From: Torymus aiolomorphi
Lineage: Eukaryota > Arthropoda > Insecta > Hymenoptera > Torymidae
Assembly (NCBI GenBank): GCA_036365515.1
Contig: CM070874.1
Span: forward strand, 213,580,942-213,644,941
Direction of reading: 5' to 3'
DNA: 64,000 bases
The notes under the pieces are model-generated. The model was not told where the DNA came from, made no database searches, and saw only the letters and a program-made list of their open reading frames with translations. The first letter of the stretch is position 1. Every line of letters begins with the position of its first letter. Positions 41,027-51,235 of the stretch are shown here, piece after piece. The position numbers and the translations under genes were made by a program.

Positions 41027-43555
41027 ATGAACCTACTATGGAGCCCATCACCTAGACCTCGTCAAAGGCTACCTCGAACACCTGAACCTACTATTACATA
41101 CGCCCTGACATCTAAATGCAAAAAACTACGGAGCGCAACACCTAGACATCGTCATCGGCTACCTCGAACACCTGGACCTCCTATTACATTCGCCCTGACA
41201 TCTAAATGCAAAAAACTACGGAGCGCACCACCTAGACATCGTCATCGGCTACCTGGAACACCTGGATTTCCTATAAAATGCGCCCTGACATATGGGGAAT
41301 TCTCAGGAACTTTTACTTTATGTCACTCTTTTTTTTAAGCAATTTATTGCTGCTATTAGCGGTGCATGAGAAGCACATGAACCAGACAGAGTGTAAAAGC
41401 TTCAATTTTTACGTAGAAAACCAGTCCTGTAAACCATATTAGTGTGCCACGCTTGCCCAATTCGGAGCATAAAAAACTGTCGAAAAAACTCAACTTTTCA
41501 AAAGTAGACCTTCTTCGACAGTTTTTTATATGCTCCGAATTGGCCAAGCGTGGCACACTAATATGGTTTACAGGACTGGTTTTCTACGTAAAAATTGAAG
41601 CTTTTACACCCTGTCTGGTTCATGTGCTTCTCACGCACCGCTAATAGCAGCAATAAATTACTTAAAAAAAGAGTGACATAAAAGTAAAAGTTCCTGAGAA
41701 TTACTCATATAAATGCAAAAAGCTACGGTGCGCACCTCATCGACTACCCCGAACACCTGGACCACGTATTAGATGCACCCTGAGATCTAATCGCAAAAAA
41801 TTACGGAGCGCAAACCTAGACTCCATTATCGGCCACCCCAAAGACCTAGACCACGCATTCAATGCGTTCCCATATCTAGAGGTAAAAAACTACGAAGCGC
41901 AACACCTAGACATCATCATCGGCTACCTCGAACACCTAGAATTCATGTAAAATGCGCACTGACATATAAATGCAAAAAACTACGATGCGCACCACCTAGA
42001 CATCATCCTCGGCTACCCCGAACACCTGGACTTCCTGTAAAATGCGCGCTGACATATAAATGCAAAAAACTACGGTGCGCACCACCTAGACATCATCCTC
42101 GGCTACCCCGAACACTTGGACCACGTATTAGATGCACCCTGAGATCTAATCGCAAAAACCTACGGAGCGCACAACCTAGACTCCATCATCGGCCACCCCA
42201 AAGACCTAGACCACGGATTCGATGCGTTCCAATACCTAGAGGTAAAAAACTACGAAGCGCACCACCTAGACATCGTCATCGGCTACCTCGAACACCTAGA
42301 CTTCCTGTAAAATGCGCGCTGATATATAAATGCAAAAAACTACGGTGCTCACCACCTAGACATCATCCTCGGCTACCCCGAACACCTGGACCTCCTATTA
42401 GATGCGCCGTGACATCTAAATGCAAAAAACTACGGAGCGCACCACCTAGACATCGTCATCGGCTACCTCGAACACCTAGACTTCCTGTAAAATGCGCGCT
42501 GATATATAAATGCAAAAAACTACGGTGCTCACCACCTAGACATCATCCCCGGCTACCCCGAACACCTGGACCTCCTATTAGATGCGCCCTGACATATAAA
42601 TGCAAAAAGCTACGGTGCGCACCACCTAGACATCATCATCGGCTACCTCAAACACCTGGACCACGTATTAGATGCACCCTGAGTTCTAATCATCAAAAAC
42701 TACGGAGCGCACAACCTAGACTCCGTCATCGGCCACCTCAAAGACCTAGACCACGCATTCGATGCGTTCCAATACCTAGAGGTAAAAAACTACGAAGCTC
42801 ACCACCTAGACATCGTCATCGGCTACCTCGAACACCTAGACTTCCTGTAAAATGCGCACTCACATATAAATGCAAAAAACTACGGTGCGCACCACGTAGA
42901 CATCATGCTCGGCTACCCCGAACACCTGGACCTCCTATTAGATGCGCCGTGACATCTAAATGCAAAAACTACGGAGTGCACCACCTAGACATCGTCATCG
43001 GCTACCTCGAGTACCTGGACCTCCTATTACATTCGCCCTGACATCTAAATGCAAAAAACTACGGAGCGCACCACCTAGACATCGTCATCGGCTACCTCGA
43101 ACACCTAGACTTCCTGTAAAATGCGCACTCACATATAAATGCAAAAAACTACGGTGCGCACCACGTAGACATCATGCTCGGCTACCCCGAACACCTGGAC
43201 CTCCTATTAGATGCGCCGTGACATCTAGATGCAAAAAACTACGGAGCGCACCACCTAGACATCGTCATCGGCTACCTCGAATATCTGGACCTCCTATTAC
43301 ATACGCCCTGACATCTAAATGCAAAAAACCACGAAGCGCACCACCTAGACGTCAGCATCGGCTACCCCGAACACCTGGACCACGTATTAGATGCACCCTG
43401 AGATCTAATCACAAAAAACTACGGAGCGCACTACCTAGACTCCATCATCGGCCACCTCAAAGACCTAGACCACGCATTCGATGCGTTCCAATACCTAGAG
43501 GTAAAACGCTACGGAGCGCACCACCTAGACATCATCTTCGGCTACCCCGAAGGCT
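41027..43555 (+). repeat. 90-bp minisatellite, about 23 units, open in one frame
   Basis: Units repeat every 90 bp (for example cgccctgaca at 41101, 41191, 41281), each ending in an (a)tgcaaaaaactacg block. At least four unit types differ at the block after cctagac/cctggac and recur in mixed order at spacings that are multiples of 90. Because 90 is divisible by 3, long open frames (42409-43041, 42960-43736) arise automatically, giving 30-residue Arg/Pro/His/Lys/Cys repeats. No start context, splice site or flanking gene supports translation. Confidence 0.93.
41294..41706. mobile_element. Foldback MITE inside the minisatellite
   Basis: Arms of about 185-190 bp (AATTCTCAGGAACTTTTAC at 41298 and its complement ending 41702) meet near 41497. 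ATAT flanks both sides (41290-41293 and 41707-41710), matching the uninterrupted repeat unit acatataaatg. Non-coding. Confidence 0.85.
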
Positions 43556-43870
43556 TTACCTCGAGTTCCTCGGGTACAGTTCGGATGAGCCTCGAATTCA
43601 CCTGAAGCTAGCCGCGGGTGTGCCTCGGATTAGCCTCGGCAGCACCTCGGCTGTACCTCGGCTCGAGCCGCGGCAAATCCGGGGCTGGAGCCGAGGTCCG
43701 AGCCGAGGTAAAGCCGAGGTCCGAGCCGAGTTCTAGCCGAGGCTCGACCGAGGTCCAACCGAGGCTCGACCGAGGTCCGAGCCGAGGTAAAGCCGAGGTC
43801 CAAACCGAGGTCCCAGCCGAGGTAAAGCCGAGGTCCGAGCCGAGGTAAAGCCGAGGTCCGAGCCGAGTAC
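43556..43870 (+). repeat. GC-rich short tandem repeat (gccgaggt units)
   Basis: Irregular arrays of gccgaggtccgagccgaggt-type 17-24 bp units follow the minisatellite directly. No gene. Confidence 0.88.
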
Positions 43871-44565
43871 TCTATACCTTTGTAAAAGTCTACATTGTTA
43901 TGACTCATCTCGCGCAATTCGATCTTACATATGAAGTGTCATGACAGAAATTTTAAAACATCGATTTCTCGAAAACACGTACAAGTGGGTTAGGTCGTTA
44001 TTCCGGGAAGCCACAGATATTATGTTCATGTTTATATGTATGTGTATATACATATATAGAGGTATATACATAGAGAGAGGTTATGTACTAATAAACATAT
44101 ATACTGTATATAATAAAAAATATACATATGTTTATGTCTCTTCTTCTCTCCCTCTCTCTCTATCTATATTATACGGCCATTATCACTGCTTAACTCTTCA
44201 TGGTCATTAATTCCGGGTGATTGTATCTGTGTATATATACATAACATATATGACGTCACAGGAAGTCGGGAAAAACCGGATGCGAGGCTGAATACCATGG
44301 AGAAAGTTAAGAAATCGGAAAGCCGACAAAAAAAATTCAGTGCCTTATATCTTTTGAATGAGATAATCTTTTTAAATAAAATCTTTTGATTTGAGTAGAG
44401 CAATGAAATGGCTTTCGATTAAGAGGGATATGTTATATAGTTAAAACTAGCGCAATAGGTGTATAAGCTCATAGAATTTCTCGTACATCCATTTCAATGT
44501 ATATCATCACGCGGTCGTCCTAAGGCTCTTCTATACTTGCCTTCGGAACGCTCCCGCGTTCCTTG
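43871..44565. other. Right end of the island, no gene seen
   Basis: Short (TA)/(CT)-rich tracts near 44030-44175; otherwise unremarkable up to the LTR junction. Confidence 0.5.
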
Positions 44566-45426
44566 ATCCTAACGATAAAACATTGTTTATATTGATGTAT
44601 AAAAGTATTCGATCTTATTACAATTTTACTACCGAGTATATAGGAAAATTCAGTTATTATTTCCTTTTGCATTACAAAAATTCCTATTACCATAAAAGCA
44701 TTTTATTTCCAATGAGGCAACTAAATTAAACAAGAGTTTGCTTATAACCAATATTCATAAAAATATCAGAATTACAGAAACCTATTCAATTTGGTTGTAA
44801 GAGTGAAATTAACAATGTTAACTGAATTTTCCTAGTATTTCTGAGTGGAAAAGTTTCCAAGTTTTTCGAAATGAATAATTCAGAGATGGACATTCGCCCT
44901 TAAGCGTGTTTTTCTCTTGGTGAAAGTTGGTACAGCTACCCACGCTTCCACGAAAAGGACGCTACGCTTCTTCGAATCGTACCTGGGGTACGCTTCCCCG
45001 AAAAGGACGCTACGCTTTCTGCTATACTTTTACTCGTTTAATTAATTTCTAAGCAATTGTGTATTATTAACATCAATAATCTATCAATTTTAATCGTCAT
45101 TAATAAAACATTAGTACAAATTCTTATACTGTATGATTTAATTATGATGGAATTTAAATTTCAGTTTGAAAGCAACTTTCAATATGAGAAAGTAATATTA
45201 ATAATAGAAAAATATGACGTGATTTTACAGTGATTATAATGATCATCGCAAATCAAATTACGTATTCAAGTATAAAAGCTTGTGTTACATTATATATAAT
45301 TAATTATTTTAATATGAAGTGGTTGCAACATTACAAAAAGGCCACGCGTTCAATGATAAAAAAAAAATTCCCCTTTTTTTTTTTTATTTTTATTGAATAA
45401 ACTTATCTATAGGGCATGATGTAACA
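44566..45426 (-). repeat. E1 5' LTR, part 2 of 2
   Basis: Matches 7155-8023 with few differences and ends GATGTAACA at 45426, followed by the TAAT duplication (45427-45430). Confidence 0.92.
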
Positions 45427-46436
45427 TAATATTGGAATCGTATTTAAAATTTTCATAACGTCATCATATAATGTTATTTCTGAATTTATATTTACTTCAT
45501 TTTTATTGATTAAATCAGGTTCATAAGATATTAAACAAGATGATTTCTCCATTTCATCCTCAATTTGAAAATTTTCAGTTTTTTCGTTTATTTGTATTAC
45601 TTGTTCGCAATTTTCATGAATTATGGGTATTAAGCTTTGTTTTTCGTCCGTATTTTCTAACATTTTCTTTAAAACTTCCTTCTGTTCTATTGTTATTCTT
45701 GATTTCAATTCTTTATCCTTTTTTTGTGGCTTTTCAGTTACTGTATTAAGATTATGATTTAATTTATGGGCTGCTTTCAGTTTGATCTTATTATGATTTA
45801 TTTGTAAATAGCCCTCGTCTAGTCTTAATTTTTGTTCAGTAAGAATTTTGATTCCTAAAATCCCGTCGTAAGGTAAACAAAAATTTGGTGGTGCTACATG
45901 GAAATCAATATTCAGTCCATTTATATTCATTTTAATTACTCCTAATGTTTCAATTGTTTTATCTGTAATACCAGATAAATGAATTTTCCTATTTTCTAAA
46001 ATTATATTAGAAGGTATCTGATTTCCTTTGATAATATTTAACTGATCCCCACTATCTACAAGTAAATTACATTTTTTATTTATGTAGTGGTTTTCTATTT
46101 CGATATACTGCAGTGAATTTTCTAATTTCAAAAAATACATTGCAATTTTGGTTGCTGCTATTCTTTCTTGTGATTTTTCATTTTTAATACTATTTATTTC
46201 AAAATCACTTAAATTTATTTCGTTATTATTTATAATTTCTGATCTATTTATTGCCTTATTTTTCTCCATGTTTTCCGTAATATTCTTTAAATTCTTTGTA
46301 ATCAATAAATCGATGTCCGTGTCTTTCCCTCCGTTGGTGATACCATCACTATTAAATGTACCTACTTTAATATCTGCGCTATCTTTGAGTGGTTTTTTGT
46401 TAATCCTTCTAGTCCACTCATTTCCAGAAGAATTTG
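45427..46436 (-). CDS. pol: G0 Pol N-terminus and retropepsin (single domain), cut by E1
   Basis: The frame is open from the gag stop region (in the -1 frame relative to gag) through the protease to the E1 junction. The protease has LLVDSGDQLNII and YDGILGIKIL, i.e. DSG catalytic motif and closing hydrophobic-Gly. A Lys/Glu-rich linker precedes RT. The first in-frame start-like codon is TTG at 46305, so expression by frameshift from gag is more likely than separate initiation. Confidence 0.85.
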
Positions 46437-46448
46437 TTAGTTTTTCGA
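46437..46448 (-). promoter_or_regulatory. Candidate -1 frameshift site at G0 gag stop
   Basis: The last gag codons read TCG AAA AAC TAA on the minus strand. The pol frame is open in the -1 register across this point. AAAAAC next to a stop resembles -1 slippery sites, although the first base triplet is not ideal. No downstream structure was evaluated. Confidence 0.4.
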
Positions 46449-48689
46449 AATTTGTTGATTAAGTACTGATCGCGAAGCACATTCCTCAGTTGTATGATTC
46501 GTGTTTTTAAAAATCTTACAAAATTTATCTAATTTATTTTGTAGCATCTTGATTTCATGGCAATTGTTTATTTGATGTCCATTTTTATTGCAAAAAGAGC
46601 ATTTAATTTGTGCTGTCAGAATTTTTAATTTTCTACAATTTTCCAATGTATGCCCGGTGAAATTGCAATATTCGCATTTTATACTTTGTGTATTAAAGTT
46701 CCCCCGATAATTACTGTTTGAATTCCTTGAAAAATGATTGCTGTTCTGGTTATTTGTTCGGAAAAATCCATTCCTATTTTTATCTCGATATTCATAGGAT
46801 TTATTTAAGGCATTGTAATTGTTACTTGGAAATGTACATTGTTGGTTATTGCTTATTTTCCTACAAGTTTTTGCTGAATGCCCCGGCATCTCGCAAAATT
46901 GAAAAACTTCTTTATTCTGAGAGTTTTGTTGTCTATTTTGCATAATTAAAACTTTTACGTTCTCGCAATCCGCGGTTTCGTGACCTTCATCTGCACATAT
47001 CGCGCACCATATCGTTCCTTTGTTTATCGTGCAGTATTTCATTAAATGCCCGAAGTTGTTGCACCTCTTACACAATCCTGACGGGCAATTTTTAGCTGTG
47101 TGTGACGCGCTGCCACAGGCGTCGCATACTTCCGTAATTCTTACCGAATTATTGTACGTAAGCGGATCGTGTCCTCTTTCCTTACATCTCCAACACAGCT
47201 CGTATTCTGTAATAGTAGGACATTGCGTAACTTCGTGCCCCATATTTTGGCAGTATTGACAGTGATTACTCTGCATCTTATTTAACTTACACGCATCTAT
47301 TGAGTGGCCTTCCGTACTACACAATTTGCAAATTAATTTTATTACATGCTTAGCTGTTCTGCAATGATATGATACATGCTCTTTGCTTTTACAATAGACA
47401 CATGAAGCTTTCATGCAAAATAATGCTTCGTGATTTATTTTCTTACATAATTGGCAAAAAACTTGTTTAATTGTGTTTGGAATTGGAGTTTCGAAATTAA
47501 ACAATATGCTTGTAGTATCATTTCTTAATCTATTTTGCTTTTTTAAGTTTGATTCTATTTCAATTGCTTTTTGTACTGGGTTATCCATGTCTTGGTGTTC
47601 TCCGAGTTCGATTCTAATTTCTTGTTTTAATCCTTTTTTAAAACTACTGAGTATGTCGGTTTTTAATCTAGTTTTATATTCTGTTAGAATTTCTCCTGTT
47701 ACATTAGGTTCTAATTTTTTTAATTCTATTATTTGTGTACCCAACACTCGTAATTTGTTTGCAAAACATAGTACATCTTCATCTGATTTCTGAATTTGTT
47801 GTGTTAGGTTTCCGTATAATGAATGTATATTATCCGTTGATGGATATATTTTACGTATTGTTTTAATAAAAGTTTCAATACTTTCAATTTCTACATTTGC
47901 TAATGCTTTATAAATTTCTCCTTTGAGCTTTATTTTGAGGATCTGTACTAGGTTCGATTCATCATTATTCGATATTATTCTTTTTGCTTGTTGTAATTTT
48001 TCTACATATTCCTCTAGTTGGATATTTTTCCCGTCAACATCCGGTACTAACTTTGCAACTTCTTTAAGTGGTAATTTTAATGATTGATTTGCCATTTCTG
48101 GTTCTAGATTTATTAAACCTCCGTTTATTTGAATTTCTGGCTGTTCGTTATTACTTGTATTATCTCTAGCTAAAATCAAACTTTGTTCATTAAAAAATCC
48201 TTCTATATCCATGTAGTCGTGTTGCCTACCGTTTTCTACATATATTGATTCTTCAAAAAATGCTGGGCTCTGACTTGGTGTGTTTGGGGTATGAAAATTT
48301 GTTGGTGATAATATATCCCGTTTTATTTCCGGAATAAAAAGATTATTTATATTTTTATTTGATATATCTTGTTTTTGTGTGGGGTTTTTAATATTCTGTT
48401 TTTTGACTGAATGTTGTGCATCTAGTTCGTTATGGTCTATTTTTGAAGTTGATGGAATTGAAAGTATTTCCTCATTTTCCTGTGTTTTTGAATTAATGTA
48501 GATATCCGATGAAGTTCTATTTAATTGTGTATTTGGAGGTGATCTTGGTACTTTTGGTCTTCTTTCAAAAATGTTCGTTTGTTTATTTATATCATCTACT
48601 TGCTTTTTAAGTTCTGGATTTCTTTGGGTACTCCGTCTGGTTATAATCCCTTCGTTTCCCTTATTTTCTATACCTTTCTGATTTGACAT
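46437..48689 (-). CDS. gag: G0 Gag with an array of about twelve zinc knuckles
   Basis: 750 codons, intact. N-terminal 200 residues are polar and low-complexity; capsid region about 205-400 (VPDVDGKNIQLEEYV; DEDVLCFANKLRVLG) is homologous to E1 gag. From about residue 411 to 736 there are twelve CX2CX4HX4C-type knuckles: nine intact (CQLCKKINHEALFC first) and three with one ligand changed (CWRCKERGHDPLTY; FQFCEMPGHSAKTC; CKIFKNTNHTTEEC). Between the ninth and tenth is an Asn-rich spacer. Role by family: capsid assembly and RNA binding. Confidence 0.93.
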   Translation of the reverse strand: MSNQKGIENKGNEGIITRRSTQRNPELKKQVDDINKQTNIFERRPKVPRSPPNTQLNRTSSDIYINSKTQENEEILSIPSTSKIDHNELDAQHSVKKQNIKNPTQKQDISNKNINNLFIPEIKRDILSPTNFHTPNTPSQSPAFFEESIYVENGRQHDYMDIEGFFNEQSLILARDNTSNNEQPEIQINGGLINLEPEMANQSLKLPLKEVAKLVPDVDGKNIQLEEYVEKLQQAKRIISNNDESNLVQILKIKLKGEIYKALANVEIESIETFIKTIRKIYPSTDNIHSLYGNLTQQIQKSDEDVLCFANKLRVLGTQIIELKKLEPNVTGEILTEYKTRLKTDILSSFKKGLKQEIRIELGEHQDMDNPVQKAIEIESNLKKQNRLRNDTTSILFNFETPIPNTIKQVFCQLCKKINHEALFCMKASCVYCKSKEHVSYHCRTAKHVIKLICKLCSTEGHSIDACKLNKMQSNHCQYCQNMGHEVTQCPTITEYELCWRCKERGHDPLTYNNSVRITEVCDACGSASHTAKNCPSGLCKRCNNFGHLMKYCTINKGTIWCAICADEGHETADCENVKVLIMQNRQQNSQNKEVFQFCEMPGHSAKTCRKISNNQQCTFPSNNYNALNKSYEYRDKNRNGFFRTNNQNSNHFSRNSNSNYRGNFNTQSIKCEYCNFTGHTLENCRKLKILTAQIKCSFCNKNGHQINNCHEIKMLQNKLDKFCKIFKNTNHTTEECASRSVLNQQISKN

Positions 48690-49633
48690 GACATATTACT
48701 TCTTTGTTTATACTATACTTAATATATCTTTTAAAATATGTTTTTATTATTAATTCCACTATTTTTCTGTATATATTTTGTAATTGTTTATTTCACAATA
48801 TAATTTATTTATTTATTTGTCACTTTTATAAATTTTGTCCTTTGCTTAGTTTTTAGTGTTTTATCTTCTATTGTTTAAACTGTAATGTTTATTTATGCAA
48901 TTTTTATTTAATTGATCAATTTGTTTAATATTATTATTCGTTTTCTTGAGCTGCGTTGATCATTATGCTATGTTTATTTTTCGCGTGCTGTATTTTCGAT
49001 TTATGTGATCGTTGTTCTTAATTTTTTTGTAATTATAATTTGTCTTTATGATATTTTGTTTTATATATTGTAGTATTTTCTTTTGGTTTTACTTTTATAT
49101 CTTTTTATTATTGATTTTTTCCAATTTCTTACTTGTATTAGACTGCTATTTTCGCGTAATATATCTTGATTTCACTCTGTAAATTTATCTTTTCACTTGC
49201 TATTTCAGCTATAATTTGTTATATAATTTGTTGTTAAAAATTTTTTCTTACTTCTTTGTTTTATTACTCCTTGTAGTGTCATAACTTTTTTCGTTTGTAA
49301 TATTATTTTTCAATTTTCTAATCTGTATTAGACTGTATTTGTATTTTGCGTAATATATTTTTGAAAAATGTCATTTGTTTTGTAGAAATTATTCTTATTT
49401 CCGTATTTATCATTTGTTGAATACTTGTTAATAATAATTGATAATAAAAATTCATGTTATAATGAATAGCCCCAACTACTTACTGCAAAATGTGAAGCTC
49501 GGACTTATTTTATGTTAGTTTATATAAGAATATTTTCCTCGTCTTTCAAGAGCTTATTTTATCTACTTTAAAACATTTAAAGTTTGATTTAGCTGATCTA
49601 ACGAACTTTCGTTCGACTGTGTACCGGAACCAC
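48690..49633 (-). other. G0 leader and primer-binding site
   Basis: T-rich non-coding leader. Two diverged copies of a tgtattagactg...cgcgtaatatat segment lie about 190 bp apart. The primer-binding site is probably 49617-49632 (minus TGGTTCCGGTACACAG), one base from the LTR. Confidence 0.65.
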
Positions 49634-50522
49634 TGTTACGTCTCGAAAAATAGTTATTTTATTTCTTTTATTTTAAATAGTCTAGTGAACGATTGTTCGA
49701 TCGGTACCGGAACCACTGTAAAGTCTTGAGTGTCGAGGAATCTACTCTTATAATTGACTGGTAAATATATGTATTTTGGCTTATTTACCTTTTTCCTGTT
49801 GAGGGTTTAGAAATAAATACACTGCTGCAGTTTCAATCAATTTCACTTCTAATTATTTAACAATTAAATAAATGAACTTTTACAATGAATTGATACAAAA
49901 TCGCTAGTGCTTTACAACTAATTATATTTGATTGGTTCGATTGATGGATAAATAGATGCGTAGTATGCGCGATTAATTAATACCAATATATGTTATTGAA
50001 ATTATTGATATAAGAAATTCTCTTCGTAATTGAATGTAGGATATTTGTCCCGTATAAAATATTCGCTACTCCTTTTGTCGACTGCAATTGTACGGAGTTC
50101 GCGACTTTTGCACGATTACTAATTTGTGTGTTGAGAGTCGCCGTATTTATTAAGCGGTTAATTTGGGTTAAAGATGATTTTGACGCTGAGTAAAAATCCT
50201 CTTTTTAAACAAATTTAGTAAATATTTAAATATCATCCTTTCGATTTCACATTTAAAAGTGCTCATTCTAAACAAAGATGCGATGAGCGGTTGGTTTCAC
50301 AAGGTCAGTGGCTTGCTACGTCACGCTGGCTGTTGCGTAGCCGAAATTGCTGTACTGTTAAAATTCGCACTCGCATCGTTTTGTGGGTCAAGAAAAATGA
50401 ATATTGGAATTTAATAACGTCACTAAACATATACGAAATATACGACATTTGTATGTCAGAAAATTACTGGTGATAAATATGCATTGTTAAATTGAATTTA
50501 AAGATACGTCACAGACGTAACA
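49634..50522 (-). repeat. G0 5' LTR (889 bp, TGTTACGTCT...AGACGTAACA)
   Basis: Ten-base perfect terminal inverted repeats. About 40 bases spanning the primer-site edge (49600-49645) have a diverged duplicate just inside the LTR (49683-49728; both contain accggaaccactgt). No ORF of note. Confidence 0.85.
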
Positions 50523-51235
50523 TCTGAATGGGATGGGTAGCATTTGACAGAGAATTAAAACATTTATATTTTCTAAAAAGAAAAATTTTTTAGTTATCAT
50601 GGTTTTTTATTATTAACAAAAATGTAAAACTTGAAAAACTGAAAAATGAAAAAAAAATCTGTCTTTATCAAATTTTTTAAAATACATCCCCTCACATTAT
50701 AACAGCCTTTCCACATAACGCATTCAATAGAACACATGTAGTTTTTATATATCTGCAGATCGAGTTCGTTGCCCAAAAAAATCGGTCCATTACGAAAAAA
50801 GATATTTGAGGTAAAAATTTTTTTTAAAAATTTTCGAATCGCGTTTTCTCAAAAAATACTTGATTTATCGACTTAAAATTTTAACCACTTATTAAATTTA
50901 TAGAAGATTATATTTGGTTAAAATTTCAGGAGATCTTCATTTGTTTTATAGAAAAAAATTATTTTAGAAAAAATTTGCGTTTTCGTTGTCGCACGATAAC
51001 AAGAGCAAAAATTACCCAATCGTCCTGAAATTTGGCACAGATGTAGCTTTTATATATCTTCAGATCAAGTTCGTTGCCCAAAGAAATCGGTTCATTACGA
51101 AAAAAGATATAACGCACAGTTTAAGCTGAAGTAAAGTATTAAATTTTAAATATTAGAAGTAAAAATTAATTAAAGGGATCAATAAATTAAGTTTGAGGAA
51201 GCTACGTGCCAATGAATTGGCCGCGGTTTTTTTAA
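50523..51235. repeat. AT-rich spacer with two 305-bp-spaced repeat units
   Basis: A segment containing agttcgttgcccaaa and cattacgaaaaaagatat starts at 50761 and recurs at 51066. No gene. It lies between the G0 LTR and the Helitron fragment. Confidence 0.7.

Larger units (their letters stand above)
36767..44565. mobile_element. 7.8-kb island inserted in the E1 5' LTR
   Basis: The LTR sequence aaaatc|ctaacg is opened here, with ATC present on both sides (36764-36766 and 44566-44568). Contents: long palindrome, decayed partial copies of its arm, a hammerhead-like foldback, a 90-bp minisatellite with a MITE, and a short GC-rich repeat. The outer ends are not inverted repeats of each other. The mechanism is unclear; it may be several events. 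Confidence 0.7.

Noticed and set aside
42409..43736. Long Arg/Pro-rich ORFs as genes
   Set aside because: They arise from a 90-bp minisatellite whose length is divisible by 3; no start context or other gene feature.
36767..44565. Helitron as carrier of the island
   Set aside because: The left end has TC but the right end lacks CTRR and a terminal hairpin; a 3-bp ATC repeat is not Helitron-like.
50291..50473. 60-codon ORF in the G0 LTR as a gene
   Set aside because: Short, without recognisable domain, inside an LTR; chance ORF more likely.
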